Source: Pantoea cypripedii (GTDB taxonomy: Bacteria > Pseudomonadota > Gammaproteobacteria > Enterobacterales > Enterobacteriaceae). From it: a stretch of 64,000 bases of DNA. The stretch lies in contig NZ_CP024769.1 of the NCBI RefSeq assembly GCF_011395035.1, forward strand, positions 519,965 through 583,964, in the 5' to 3' direction. Below the pieces are notes generated by a model, which saw only the letters and a list, made by a program, of their open reading frames with translations, made no database searches and was not told where the DNA came from. Below are positions 51,396-59,487 of the stretch, one piece after another. The position numbers and the translations under genes are program-made. The first letter of the stretch is position 1, and every line of letters begins with the position of its first letter.

Positions 51396-53477
51396 ATGTC
51401 GCACGCTAAGCCTTTAGTGATTACCGCCGGTTACAGCTACCCGCTGGGGGCCAATTTCGATGGTGAAGGAGTCAACTTCGCCCTCTTTTCAGCCCACGCC
51501 GAACGCGTTGAACTGTGCCTGTACGATGACAGTGGCCGCCATGAAATCGCCAGATTTGATTTGCCCGAATTCACCCACGAAGTCTGGCATGGCTATATCC
51601 CCGGCCTGCGCCCTGGTGCGCTGTATGGCTATCGGGTACATGGCCCCTTCGATCCGGAAAATGGGCACCGCTTTAATCCGCACAAGTTGTTGCTTGACCC
51701 CTATGCGCGCGACCTCTCGGGAGATATTGCCTGGAACGAAGCGCATTTCGCCTACGATTTACAGCACGACGGCGAAGACAAAGACCTGACCTTTGATACC
51801 CACGACAGTGCCGATTTCACCCCTAAATGTCGGGTGATCGATACCAACGAATTTGACTGGCACGACCAGAATCGCCCGGTTATCCCCTGGGCCAATACCA
51901 TCATTTATGAAACCCATGTTAAAGGCTTTACCCAGCTTAACAGCGCGATCCCCCAGCCCCTGCGTGGGACTTATGAAGGCATGGCGCATAAGTCCACGGT
52001 CGATTATCTCAAAAGCTTAGGGATTACCTCCGTCGAGTTGCTGCCGGTGCATTGGTTCCCCGATGATCAGCACCTGCTGGATAAAGGGCTGAAAAATTTC
52101 TGGGGCTACAACACGCTCAACTTTTTCGCCCCCGCCGCGCGCTATTTCGGTCCGCGAGGTATTCAGGGCTTTCGTGACATGGTGCGCGCACTGCATGATG
52201 CGGGGATCGAAGTGATTCTCGATGTGGTCTACAACCACACCGCAGAGGGCAATGAACTGGGACCCACGCTGTCGTTTAAAGGCATCGACAACTATTCCTA
52301 CTATCGCACCCTGGCTGACCAGCATCGTTACTACGTTAATGACACCGGCACTGGCAACACTGTCAACACCTCACATCCCCGCGTACTACAGATGATCATG
52401 GATTCCCTGCGTTACTGGGCCGAATCGATGCATATCGACGGTTTTCGCTTCGATCTGGGCACGATTCTGGGCCGGGAACCGGGCGGCTTCGATCCGCGCG
52501 GCGGCTTTTTTGACGCCATGACGCAGGACCCGGTATTAGGAAAACTGAAACTGATCGGTGAACCCTGGGACATCGGTCCGGGCGGTTATCAGGTCGGTGC
52601 GTTCCCGCCGGGATGGGCGGAATGGAACGACAAATATCGCGATACGGTGCGGGAATACTGGAAAGGCGACAATGTCTCCAGTGATTTTGCCGCCCGTCTG
52701 CTGGGTTCTGGCGATCTCTATGATCAGCGCGGACGCCGCCCCTGGGCCAGCATCAACTTTATTACCGCCCATGACGGTTTCACCCTTAATGACCTGGTGT
52801 CCTACAACGAGAAGCATAACGAGGCTAACGGCGAGGATAACAACGACGGTCACAACGACAACCGCTCCTGTAATTACGGCGCGGAAGGTCCGACCGATGA
52901 TCCGCAAATCATTGATATCCGCGAACGGCAGAAACGTAATTTCCTCGCCACCCTGCTGTTTTCCCACGGCACACCGATGATGCTGGCCGGTGATGAGTTT
53001 GGCCGCAGCCAGATGGGCAACAATAACGGTTATTGTCAGGACAGCGAGATTTCGTGGTTCCACTGGGATGAGCTGCCTGCCAGTGCCGAAGCGCTGCGTG
53101 AATTCACCCGCCAGATTATCCACCTGCGTGCCAGTCAGCCGTTGCTGCATCGGGAGAACTGGCGTGATGGCATGGAGATTGAATGGTTCAATGCCGGTGG
53201 CGGTTTGCAACAGCCCGAACATTGGGATGACGGCACCACACTGGGCATGTACATTGGCCGCCCGGACTTACAAGAGACCGAGGGGGTCTGGCATGACGTG
53301 CTGATGCTGTTTAACCCGTTTGAAGGCGAAGTGCCCTTCCGCATCCCACAATTTGGCGAAGGTGGCTGGGTACTGGAACTCACCACCAGCGATGGCAGCA
53401 AAAAGGGGCTGGTGATCACCAAAGAAAAAGACTTTACGCTGGAGGGCCGTAGCATCGCCTTGTTCAGACGGCCCTGA
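51396..53477 (+). CDS. glgX: Glycogen debranching enzyme
   Basis: 693 residues, GH13 isoamylase/TreX type. Start ITAGYSYPLGANFDGEGVNFALFSAHAERVELCLYDD (CBM48) is followed by the catalytic barrel. VILDVVYNHTAEGNELGPTLSFKGIDN (region I) also carries the debranching insert, followed by GFRFDLGTILGR (region II), LIGEPWDIGPGGYQ (region III) and NFITAHDGFTLNDLVSYNEKHNEANGE (region IV). GGAG precedes the ATG. It removes alpha-1,6 branches of glycogen limit dextrins, supplying maltodextrin to TreY/TreZ. Downstream of treY across a REPIN, it is probably in the same pathway operon. Its last 14 bp overlap the convergent LysR gene. Confidence 0.94.
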   Translation: MSHAKPLVITAGYSYPLGANFDGEGVNFALFSAHAERVELCLYDDSGRHEIARFDLPEFTHEVWHGYIPGLRPGALYGYRVHGPFDPENGHRFNPHKLLLDPYARDLSGDIAWNEAHFAYDLQHDGEDKDLTFDTHDSADFTPKCRVIDTNEFDWHDQNRPVIPWANTIIYETHVKGFTQLNSAIPQPLRGTYEGMAHKSTVDYLKSLGITSVELLPVHWFPDDQHLLDKGLKNFWGYNTLNFFAPAARYFGPRGIQGFRDMVRALHDAGIEVILDVVYNHTAEGNELGPTLSFKGIDNYSYYRTLADQHRYYVNDTGTGNTVNTSHPRVLQMIMDSLRYWAESMHIDGFRFDLGTILGREPGGFDPRGGFFDAMTQDPVLGKLKLIGEPWDIGPGGYQVGAFPPGWAEWNDKYRDTVREYWKGDNVSSDFAARLLGSGDLYDQRGRRPWASINFITAHDGFTLNDLVSYNEKHNEANGEDNNDGHNDNRSCNYGAEGPTDDPQIIDIRERQKRNFLATLLFSHGTPMMLAGDEFGRSQMGNNNGYCQDSEISWFHWDELPASAEALREFTRQIIHLRASQPLLHRENWRDGMEIEWFNAGGGLQQPEHWDDGTTLGMYIGRPDLQETEGVWHDVLMLFNPFEGEVPFRIPQFGEGGWVLELTTSDGSKKGLVITKEKDFTLEGRSIALFRRP

Positions 53478-54372
53478 GCCGTTGCGGGAACACTTCCATC
53501 AGCCAGCTGATAAACACCCGCAGCCGTTGCGTAACGTGGCGGTTCTGCGGGTACACCACATGAAACGGATAGGGTGCGGGCCGCCATCCGGCGAGGATCT
53601 CCACCAGCGCCCCGCGTTGCTGGGCTTCAAAGGTGGCATAGGTGAAGGTCTGAATAATCCCCAGCCCGGCCAGCGCTGCCGCCAGATGCGCGTTGCTTTC
53701 GTTAATCCCGATACGGTGTTCGGTTTTGATCTCGGTCTTTTCGCCGTTGCGCGCGAAGCGGAACGGAAACGGACGGCCGGTTTGCGGTGACAGATAACTC
53801 ACCAGCCGGTGGCCATTTTTTAATTCGTCAGGATAAGCAGGGACACCAAAGGCTTTCAGATAACCCGGTGTTGCACAGGTGATCAGGGTGGCATCACCAA
53901 TATGACGCGCGATCAGGGAAGAATCACTGAGCGGCCCGCCACGAATCACGCAATCGACGTTGTCACTGATCAGATCAACTGGCCGGTCCGAAACCCCAAG
54001 ATCGAGACGAATATCCGGGTAGCGCGCCATAAAATCAGGCAGTGCCGGTATCAGCACATCACGCGCTGTTGAACCACCGACATCAACGCGCAGATAGCCA
54101 CGTAACCGACCACTGACCACGTTAAACGACGCGTCGATATCCTCCAGGTCACGCACGATGCGCAAGGCTTTTTCGTAGTAATCCCGCCCCTCTGCCGTCA
54201 CCGTCACGCGCCGGGTGGTGCGTTGCAGCAAACGAATCCCCAGATGGGCCTCCAGCTCCTGCACCATCTTACTGAGCGTGGCGTTGGGCATATCGAGCGA
54301 ATCCGCCGCACGGGTAAAATTTCCGGCCTCCACCACACGCGCAAAAGCCTTGATTGCCATCAGTTGGTCCAT
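53464..54372 (-). CDS. LysR-family transcriptional regulator
   Basis: 302 residues. HTH MDQLMAIKAFARVVEAGNFTRAADSLDMPNATLSKMVQELEAHLGIRLLQRTTRRVTVTAEGRDYYE, then the CrgA-type effector domain (GRLRGYLRVDVGGSTARDVLIPALPDFMARYPDIRLDLGVSDRPVDLISDNVDCVIRGG). It diverges from the SDR gene at 54512 across 139 bp, the usual LysR-SDR arrangement, so it most likely regulates that gene. The C-terminus overlaps the 3' end of convergent glgX by 14 bp. Confidence 0.88.
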   Translation of the reverse strand: MDQLMAIKAFARVVEAGNFTRAADSLDMPNATLSKMVQELEAHLGIRLLQRTTRRVTVTAEGRDYYEKALRIVRDLEDIDASFNVVSGRLRGYLRVDVGGSTARDVLIPALPDFMARYPDIRLDLGVSDRPVDLISDNVDCVIRGGPLSDSSLIARHIGDATLITCATPGYLKAFGVPAYPDELKNGHRLVSYLSPQTGRPFPFRFARNGEKTEIKTEHRIGINESNAHLAAALAGLGIIQTFTYATFEAQQRGALVEILAGWRPAPYPFHVVYPQNRHVTQRLRVFISWLMEVFPQRLRAV

Positions 54373-54511
54373 CGTTCCTTACCTATTATCCACACACATG
54401 AATAGTTATTTCCATTTTACACAATTTATCGATAAACGTCGCCACGTTACATTGCGTCCATGCACTACGCAGCAGTTGAAAATCACTTAATCACTTACTG
54501 GAGAGACAAAC

Positions 54512-55261
54512 ATGAACGCATCACTGAAAGGTAAAATTGCTTTGGTTACCGGCGGCACCACCGGTATTGGCCTGGCTGCGGCGCAGACGCTGGCGGCACG
54601 AGGCGCGCAGGTGTTTATTACTGGCCGTCGCCAGGCAGAATTGGACGCCGCCGTCGCCAGCATCGGCGCAGCGGCAACCGGGATTCGCGCCGATGCGGCG
54701 CAGCTGAGCGACCTCGACGCCGTTTATGCGCAGATCGCCCGTCAGGCAGGTCGTCTTGATGTCCTGTTTGCTAACGCCGGTGGCGGCGATATGCAGCCGT
54801 TGGGTAGCATCACCGAAGAACATTTTGATCGTATCTTTGGTACCAACGTGCGTGGCGTGTTGTTTACCGTACAAAAGGCGCTGCCGCTGCTGAGTGACAA
54901 GGCTTCAGTGATCCTCACCGCTTCGACCACCTCGGTTAAGGGCACCGCTGGCTTTAGCGTCTACAGCGCCAGTAAAGCAGCCGTGCGTAACTTTGCCCGT
55001 TCCTGGGCGCTGGATGTGAAAGATCGCGGTATCCGTATCAACGTCGTCAGCCCTGGTCCGATTCGTACCCCAGGTTTAGGCGGTCTGGTCAGCGAAGAAC
55101 AACGTCAGGGATTGTTTGACGCGCTGGCAGCGCAGGTGCCGCTCGGTCGTCTGGGTGAACCTGAAGAGATTGGTAAAGTGGTGGCATTCCTCGCTTCTGA
55201 TGATTCCAGCTTTATCAACGCCACCGAGTTGTTTGTCGATGGCGGTATGGCGCAGATTTAA
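54512..55261 (+). CDS. Short-chain dehydrogenase/reductase (classical SDR)
   Basis: 249 residues with GGAGAG before the ATG. Cofactor motif TGGTTGIG (about 15-22), DVLFANAGGG (about 84-93), catalytic tetrad in ASTTSVKGTAGFSVYSASKAAVRNF (Ser near 140, YSASK near 153-157), and SPGPIRTPG near 186. TGRRQAELDAAV after strand 2 suggests NADPH preference. It is divergent from a LysR regulator and convergent with another SDR. The substrate is unknown; such LysR-SDR pairs often respond to aldehydes or quinones. Confidence 0.88.
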   Translation: MNASLKGKIALVTGGTTGIGLAAAQTLAARGAQVFITGRRQAELDAAVASIGAAATGIRADAAQLSDLDAVYAQIARQAGRLDVLFANAGGGDMQPLGSITEEHFDRIFGTNVRGVLFTVQKALPLLSDKASVILTASTTSVKGTAGFSVYSASKAAVRNFARSWALDVKDRGIRINVVSPGPIRTPGLGGLVSEEQRQGLFDALAAQVPLGRLGEPEEIGKVVAFLASDDSSFINATELFVDGGMAQI

Positions 55262-55267
55262 TCGTAC

Positions 55268-55996
55268 TCAGGCGATTAAGTACCCCCCGTCTACCGGCAA
55301 AATAACGCCGGTAATAAAAGAGGCGGCCGGGCTGCACAGAAAAGCGACCGCCTGTGCCACATCATCCGGCTGTCCCCAGCGCTGCAACGGCGTGCGGGAC
55401 AGAATCGGTTGCGCACGTTGCGGATCGTCCTGTAACGCCTGAGTTAATGCCGTGGCAATCCATCCCGGTGCGACGGCATTAACGCGAATTCCCTGATCTG
55501 CCCAGGCAATCGCCAGCGATTTAGTCAGCTGCATAATGCCCCCCTTACTGGCGCTATAGCCCGGTACTAATCCACCACCGAAAAAACTCAGCATTGATGC
55601 AGTATTCACAATGCAACCCTGGCTTTGCGCCAGTTTTTCTTTGGCCGCACGGCAGCAACGCAGGGTGCCGGTGAGGTTAATATCCACCACCTGCTCAAAC
55701 ACTTCGACTTCATGCTCCTTCCCCCGGCTGATAATTCCGGCGCAGTTCACCAGCAGATCCAGCTGTGGTAATGCCGCGAAAAGGGCAATAATCGCCTGAT
55801 TATCACGTACATCCAGTTCCTGGATCCGAATGTCGGGATTTTCAGCGAGCTGATGATTGGCACTCCCCACCCCGGCGGCAATCACGTTGGCACCGAGGCT
55901 CGCCAGACAACGCGCGATACCTGCGCCAATGCCACTGGTGCCACCGGTGACCAGCGCCGTTTTGCCTTTGAACAACGCCGCATTAAAAGTCATCAT
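55268..55996 (-). CDS. Short-chain dehydrogenase/reductase (classical SDR, catabolic type)
   Basis: 242 residues, start MMTFNAALFKGKTALVTGGTSGIGAGIARCLASLG with cofactor motif TGGTSGIG. DLLVNCAGIIS and the catalytic YSASKGGI (about 152-159) with NTASMLSF are intact. VNAVAPGWIATALT follows. GGGAGAG precedes the ATG at 55996. It is downstream of the cupin gene on the same strand (15 bp), forming an operon that diverges from an MFS transporter. It probably oxidises a sugar acid or hydroxy compound brought in by that transporter. Confidence 0.88.
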   Translation of the reverse strand: MMTFNAALFKGKTALVTGGTSGIGAGIARCLASLGANVIAAGVGSANHQLAENPDIRIQELDVRDNQAIIALFAALPQLDLLVNCAGIISRGKEHEVEVFEQVVDINLTGTLRCCRAAKEKLAQSQGCIVNTASMLSFFGGGLVPGYSASKGGIMQLTKSLAIAWADQGIRVNAVAPGWIATALTQALQDDPQRAQPILSRTPLQRWGQPDDVAQAVAFLCSPAASFITGVILPVDGGYLIA

Positions 55997-56011
55997 TCTG
56001 GCTCTCCCTGT

Positions 56012-56551
56012 CTAGCGAATAAACTGATCGACAAAATCACTGCCCAGCCCTGTCGCGGCATAATGCTTACGGCACATTTCGATCTTGGTAAACACATCCT
56101 CAAAACCAATGTGTTCGCCCCAGGGATCGACGTAATACATGCAGCCATGCACCTGAAACAAGGTGATCATCTCTTCTACATCCGGGTCAACCACCAGCGT
56201 GTGCGTTTCGCCCGGCGGTTCAAACACGTAACCGCCCTCTACCGCTTCCCAGTCATGTTCGAGGTAACGCCAGCGTCCCTTAATCACATAGGCATGCACC
56301 GGTGCCGGATGACGATGGCGGCTCAGCACCCCGGATTTACGCACTTTCAGCAGGTTCATCCAGTACCCGGCAGAGCGATTCAGGCACAACGGGCGAAACC
56401 AGACGTTTTCTGCCTGTGGCACCCAGATGCGGTCGTCGAGCGGCACCGCGTGCGGCACCACCAGATCCGGCACCATCTCCGCAGGTTGATTGAATTGATA
56501 AGGCATGCGGCGCAGGGTTTCTGCGTCGGGTGGGTTGTCACGCTGACTCAT
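56012..56551 (-). CDS. Cupin protein, 2,4'-dihydroxyacetophenone dioxygenase-like
   Basis: 179 residues, ChrR/DAD-type cupin. The metal site is in VLSRHRHPAPVHAYVIKGRWRYLEHDWEAVEGGYVFEPPGETHTLV (His residues near 97, 99 and 104, and a second motif with His near 134). Residues 55-70 (PLCLNRSAGYWMNLLKVRKSG) are typical of the family. GGGAGCC precedes the ATG. Members bind iron and cleave carbon-carbon bonds or act on keto acids. It is the first gene of an operon with an SDR, opposite an MFS transporter and behind repeated CTGACATGTCAG palindromes. A catabolic function for an aromatic or sugar-derived keto compound is inferred. Confidence 0.83.
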   Translation of the reverse strand: MSQRDNPPDAETLRRMPYQFNQPAEMVPDLVVPHAVPLDDRIWVPQAENVWFRPLCLNRSAGYWMNLLKVRKSGVLSRHRHPAPVHAYVIKGRWRYLEHDWEAVEGGYVFEPPGETHTLVVDPDVEEMITLFQVHGCMYYVDPWGEHIGFEDVFTKIEMCRKHYAATGLGSDFVDQFIR

Positions 56552-56659
56552 AACTGGCTCCCGTTTTTAAATAACAATCCCGTAACAGGGTTGATTTAGT
56601 CCCGACTGACCACCGCTGACAACATTCCAATGCTTATTATGTGGCCGTCATCACGAAAA

Positions 56660-56812
56660 CTGACATGTTATAAATTTCAGGATGATTTACAACCATCGGG
56701 TAAACCCTCATCTAAATCGCCTCATATTGGGCATTTGTGATCGATATCTAAACAATAAACTTTGCCACTTGCTGACATGTCAGTCGTGATGACTAATATT
56801 CTGACATGTCAG
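56660..56812. promoter_or_regulatory. Repeated CTGACATGTCAG palindromes in the divergent promoter
   Basis: Two perfect 12-bp palindromes CTGACATGTCAG at 56772-56783 and 56801-56812, 29 bp apart, and a near copy CTGACATGTTAT at 56660-56671 (10 of 12). They lie between the cupin-SDR operon and the MFS gene, the nearer perfect site 23 bp before the MFS ATG. The symmetry suits a GntR-type regulator, but none is encoded next to them. Confidence 0.75.
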
Positions 56813-56834
56813 TTAATCATAACGGGAACCTTCT

Positions 56835-58157
56835 ATGTCATCGCACCAGGTTGTGGGTAAAAAACGCTGGTTTGTTGCCTTTGTGTTACTTATTGGCGGC
56901 TTCATCAACTATCTCGACCGTGCCAGCCTGGCGGTGGCTGCACCCTCGATGATGAGCGACCTTCATCTCAGCAACACGGATATCGGCCTGATGGGATCGG
57001 TATTTTCGCTGTTCTTTGCCTTTAGCCAGTTCCCTGCCGGCTGGCTGGCGGATCGCTTTGGTCCACGCAAGGTTTATGCTTCCGCCGCGTCACTGTGGGG
57101 GTTATCGACCATGATCACCGGGTTATGCAGCACCCTGCCCGCACTGCTCTGCGCACGCGCCCTGCTCGGTATGACAGAAGCGCCCGGCTGGCCAACATCC
57201 GCCAAAATCACCTCGATCTGGTTTCCACGTAAAGAGCGGGCGCTGGCCAGTTCAATCTGGGATGCCTCTTCCCGCTGGGGGCTGGCCTTCGCCCCACCGT
57301 TGCTGGTACTGATGAGCATCCATTTTGGCTGGGGAGCCTTGTTTTATCTGGCGGGAAGCCTCGGGGTCATTTTCGGCCTGATCTTCTTCTTTATCTATCG
57401 CCACCCGGAACAGCATCAGGGACTTAGCCGTGCGGAGAAGCAGTACATTCTGACAGGCGGAGGCGGCAGCGTTTCGGCGATTCCCGCCGGGCAACGCGTG
57501 AAGTGGCGTGAGTTATTTCGCTACCAATCGATGTGGGGCATGATGCTGGGCTGGTTTTGCTACATCTGGTTATTCAATATCTTCGTCACCTTTTTGCCGC
57601 TCTATCTGATGAAAACCCAGCATTTGTCCCTGAGTAGCATGGGTGTGTACGCCAGTATCCCTTATCTGGCCGGGATTATCGGCGCGGCGCTGGGTGGCTA
57701 TGCGGTGAAATGGCTGATCGACCAGCGTAAAGTGGCGGAACCGCTCAAAGCAAAGAAAGTGGTGATTATGGTCGCCGCATTGATCAGCGGTGCCACCACT
57801 ATCGCTGTCCCGTTCTGTGATTCGCTGGTGGCCGCGCTCAGCATGATGACGATAGCGATGTTTTTCCTGTCAGCGGTTTCCTGTACCTGCTGGGCGATCC
57901 CGGGAGATGTCGCACCTAACGATATTGTGGGTTCGGTGTGTGGTATCCAAAACTTCGGCGGCTTCTTCGCCGGAGCGTTATCGCCGCTGGTGACGGGTTA
58001 TATCGCCGATATCACCGGATCTTATGCCCTGGCGTTTATCAGTGGCGGGGGGATCGCCGCCCTGACTGGGTTGTGTTACTGGTTTCTGGTGCGTAAACCC
58101 ATCGAGCATCGTGACGCGACGACGGTCCGCAATCCCCTGCCCGCCAGCGACCTCTAA
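56835..58157 (+). CDS. MFS transporter, anion:cation symporter (glucarate/4-hydroxyphenylacetate) type
   Basis: 440 residues with about 12 hydrophobic helices. KKRWFVAFVLLIGGFINYLDRASLAVAAPSMMSDLHLS at the start and the loop GWLADRFGPRKVYASAASLWGLSTMITGL are typical of the ACS family. TSIWFPRKERALASSIWDASSRWGLAFAPPL follows in the sixth-helix region. GGGAACC precedes the ATG. Transported compounds in the family are sugar acids, tartrate, or aromatic acids. It is divergent from the SDR-cupin operon across shared operators, so it probably imports their substrate. Confidence 0.88.
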   Translation: MSSHQVVGKKRWFVAFVLLIGGFINYLDRASLAVAAPSMMSDLHLSNTDIGLMGSVFSLFFAFSQFPAGWLADRFGPRKVYASAASLWGLSTMITGLCSTLPALLCARALLGMTEAPGWPTSAKITSIWFPRKERALASSIWDASSRWGLAFAPPLLVLMSIHFGWGALFYLAGSLGVIFGLIFFFIYRHPEQHQGLSRAEKQYILTGGGGSVSAIPAGQRVKWRELFRYQSMWGMMLGWFCYIWLFNIFVTFLPLYLMKTQHLSLSSMGVYASIPYLAGIIGAALGGYAVKWLIDQRKVAEPLKAKKVVIMVAALISGATTIAVPFCDSLVAALSMMTIAMFFLSAVSCTCWAIPGDVAPNDIVGSVCGIQNFGGFFAGALSPLVTGYIADITGSYALAFISGGGIAALTGLCYWFLVRKPIEHRDATTVRNPLPASDL

Positions 58158-58330
58158 GCCGGCAGACAACCGAGCGAACGCTGCGTCATCTCAACCGCAC
58201 GATCCAACGGCGTATGCGGTTCGTCGCCCAGCAATGACAGCAGCCTGGTGTTCAACAAACGCACCGGCTGTTGCCAGAGATATTGCATCTCCTTTAGCTC
58301 GCGAAATATTGGCAGGTATGTAAGTCTGAT
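58154..58330 (-). pseudogene. Possible 3' remnant of an unknown gene
   Basis: A minus-strand frame ends at TAG (58154-58156) and reads through a GC-rich, well-coded stretch (FRELKEMQYLWQQPVRLLN then LGDEPHTPLDRAVEMTQRSLGCL). There is no proper start: an ATG at 58288 abuts AGGAG directly. Beyond about 58320 the DNA switches abruptly to AT-rich sequence. This looks like the tail of a gene whose front part was replaced by the following cassette. Family not recognised. Confidence 0.35.
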
Positions 58331-58355
58331 ATCCCTGTGTGTGCATCTTCCTTAT

Positions 58356-58553
58356 CTATTTCCAGTATTTTCTGATAACAATAAAATCAACGATTGCAAT
58401 TACCACGATAAAAGAAGCAGTGCCCCCCCATTCGCGACCGGGCCAAAACTTATTAACAAAAATACAGAACAGAAATGTAAGGATAATTGGAATCCACACA
58501 GTCAAAGTAATCCAAATCAGGTCCCTTATTCGAGCCTTAAAAAACTCCTTCAT
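58356..58553 (-). CDS. Small two-helix membrane protein, unknown
   Basis: 65 residues with two hydrophobic segments (about 13-32 and 44-60) and charged ends (MKEFFKARIRD; IRKYWK). GGGGG lies just before the ATG. The start codon shares a base with the stop of the upstream gene (TAATG at 58551-58555), so the two are translationally coupled. Strongly AT-rich. Size and topology fit an immunity or holin-like protein, but nothing confirms that. Confidence 0.6.
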   Translation of the reverse strand: MKEFFKARIRDLIWITLTVWIPIILTFLFCIFVNKFWPGREWGGTASFIVVIAIVDFIVIRKYWK

Positions 58554-58843
58554 TAATCCCCCAGCAAAGAACGTAGCTCGTAAATAGCTCCATCTACATC
58601 ACCTTTCCAGGGATGACGAATCCTTTTGAAAGCCGGTTCAATCAGAAAGTACATCATTTCAAGCCGCTGCTGGTGAAGTAACTTGTAATAAAAAGGCGCT
58701 GAGTTTCTAAGCCTGTTTGCAGCGTCTGCAGCTTCCTGAACAATGCCATAGTTACTCAGCACAAAGGCGGCTGTCATGCTGGTTTTTCCAATGATTGGGC
58801 TACTGATATGGAAGCTAACGGATATAGATCTGGAAATAGCCAT
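58553..58843 (-). CDS. Unknown small protein of an AT-rich cassette
   Basis: 96 residues, no recognised family. The N-terminal 40 residues are Ser/Ile-rich (MAISRSISVSFHISSPIIGKTSMTAAFVL), followed by a helical basic stretch (RLRNSAPFYYKLLHQQRLEMMYFLIEPAFKRI). No convincing signal peptide and a weak ribosome site, so the start could be internal. It is flanked by and coupled to a two-helix membrane protein. The upstream neighbour ends 28 bp before it. Confidence 0.55.
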   Translation of the reverse strand: MAISRSISVSFHISSPIIGKTSMTAAFVLSNYGIVQEAADAANRLRNSAPFYYKLLHQQRLEMMYFLIEPAFKRIRHPWKGDVDGAIYELRSLLGD

Positions 58844-58870
58844 GGCTAATGAGAATCTGGTTGCCTGATT

Positions 58871-59230
58871 TTAAGAAAAGCGCGAACCACCTTTTGATAA
58901 GATTGCAGCGATCTTTTCAAGATCCTGCTCAGTGAAACCAGATAGCCGCCTATCCACATAGATTTTAATCATGTCGAATATGATATCCCGCCGCTTTATC
59001 AGCTCATATACTCCAAACCAAAACCTTACGTCTTCATCCTTTAATTTCGAACATACATCCTGATAATTTTCGGTGACGCAAGAAGAATACCAGGTGAGAC
59101 GAGTTAGCCCATCATCCATCTGTTTCAACTGTGTCTCCATGTTTTCAACAACATCCTTGAGGGCACTATCCAGGCGCTGCGCTAACGATTTGTCAGACTG
59201 GACTTTGGTGATTATCCTGTGGTTATACAT
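58871..59230 (-). CDS. Unknown small helical protein
   Basis: 119 residues, AAAGGA ahead of the ATG at 59230. All-helical composition with regular charge: LAQRLDSALKDVVENMETQLKQMDDGLTRLTWYSSC (about 15-50), VRFWFGVYELIKRRDIIFDMIKIYV (about 68-92), and FTEQDLEKIAAILSKGGSRF at the end. No signal peptide or membrane helix. It is the first of three AT-rich genes on the same strand. The family is not recognised; context suggests a horizontally acquired cassette. Confidence 0.6.
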   Translation of the reverse strand: MYNHRIITKVQSDKSLAQRLDSALKDVVENMETQLKQMDDGLTRLTWYSSCVTENYQDVCSKLKDEDVRFWFGVYELIKRRDIIFDMIKIYVDRRLSGFTEQDLEKIAAILSKGGSRFS

Positions 59231-59353
59231 GCCATATCCTTTTGCACGCTTGAGGTAATTAATCCCTATATCTCGTTAATTATATTCCGCGATGGAGAAC
59301 CCGTCGTCAACCATAACCAGGCTACCACTCTCTCATTTTGCAACAATACTTCA

Positions 59354-59426
59354 GTAGCGGCGCGATTTATCGCGCGTCTTTTGCATCTATGCACCGGAAA
59401 ATACGCGCGATAAATCGCGCCGCTAC
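59354..59426. repeat. REPIN element
   Basis: Two consensus REP copies, 59354-59375 and 59405-59426, inverted with GTAG ends outward, matching the element at 1687. It marks the boundary between the AT-rich cassette and the MipA-like gene. Confidence 0.85.
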
Positions 59427-59487
59427 GGATCCATGCGGTTATTGGCCTGGTCGGCAAAAAGGTACAAACCGGGCACATGGGTAACAG

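Noticed and set aside
52536..53222. 229-codon minus-strand frame inside glgX
   Set aside because: Antisense shadow of a strongly conserved enzyme, with low-complexity Val/Ile-rich translation.
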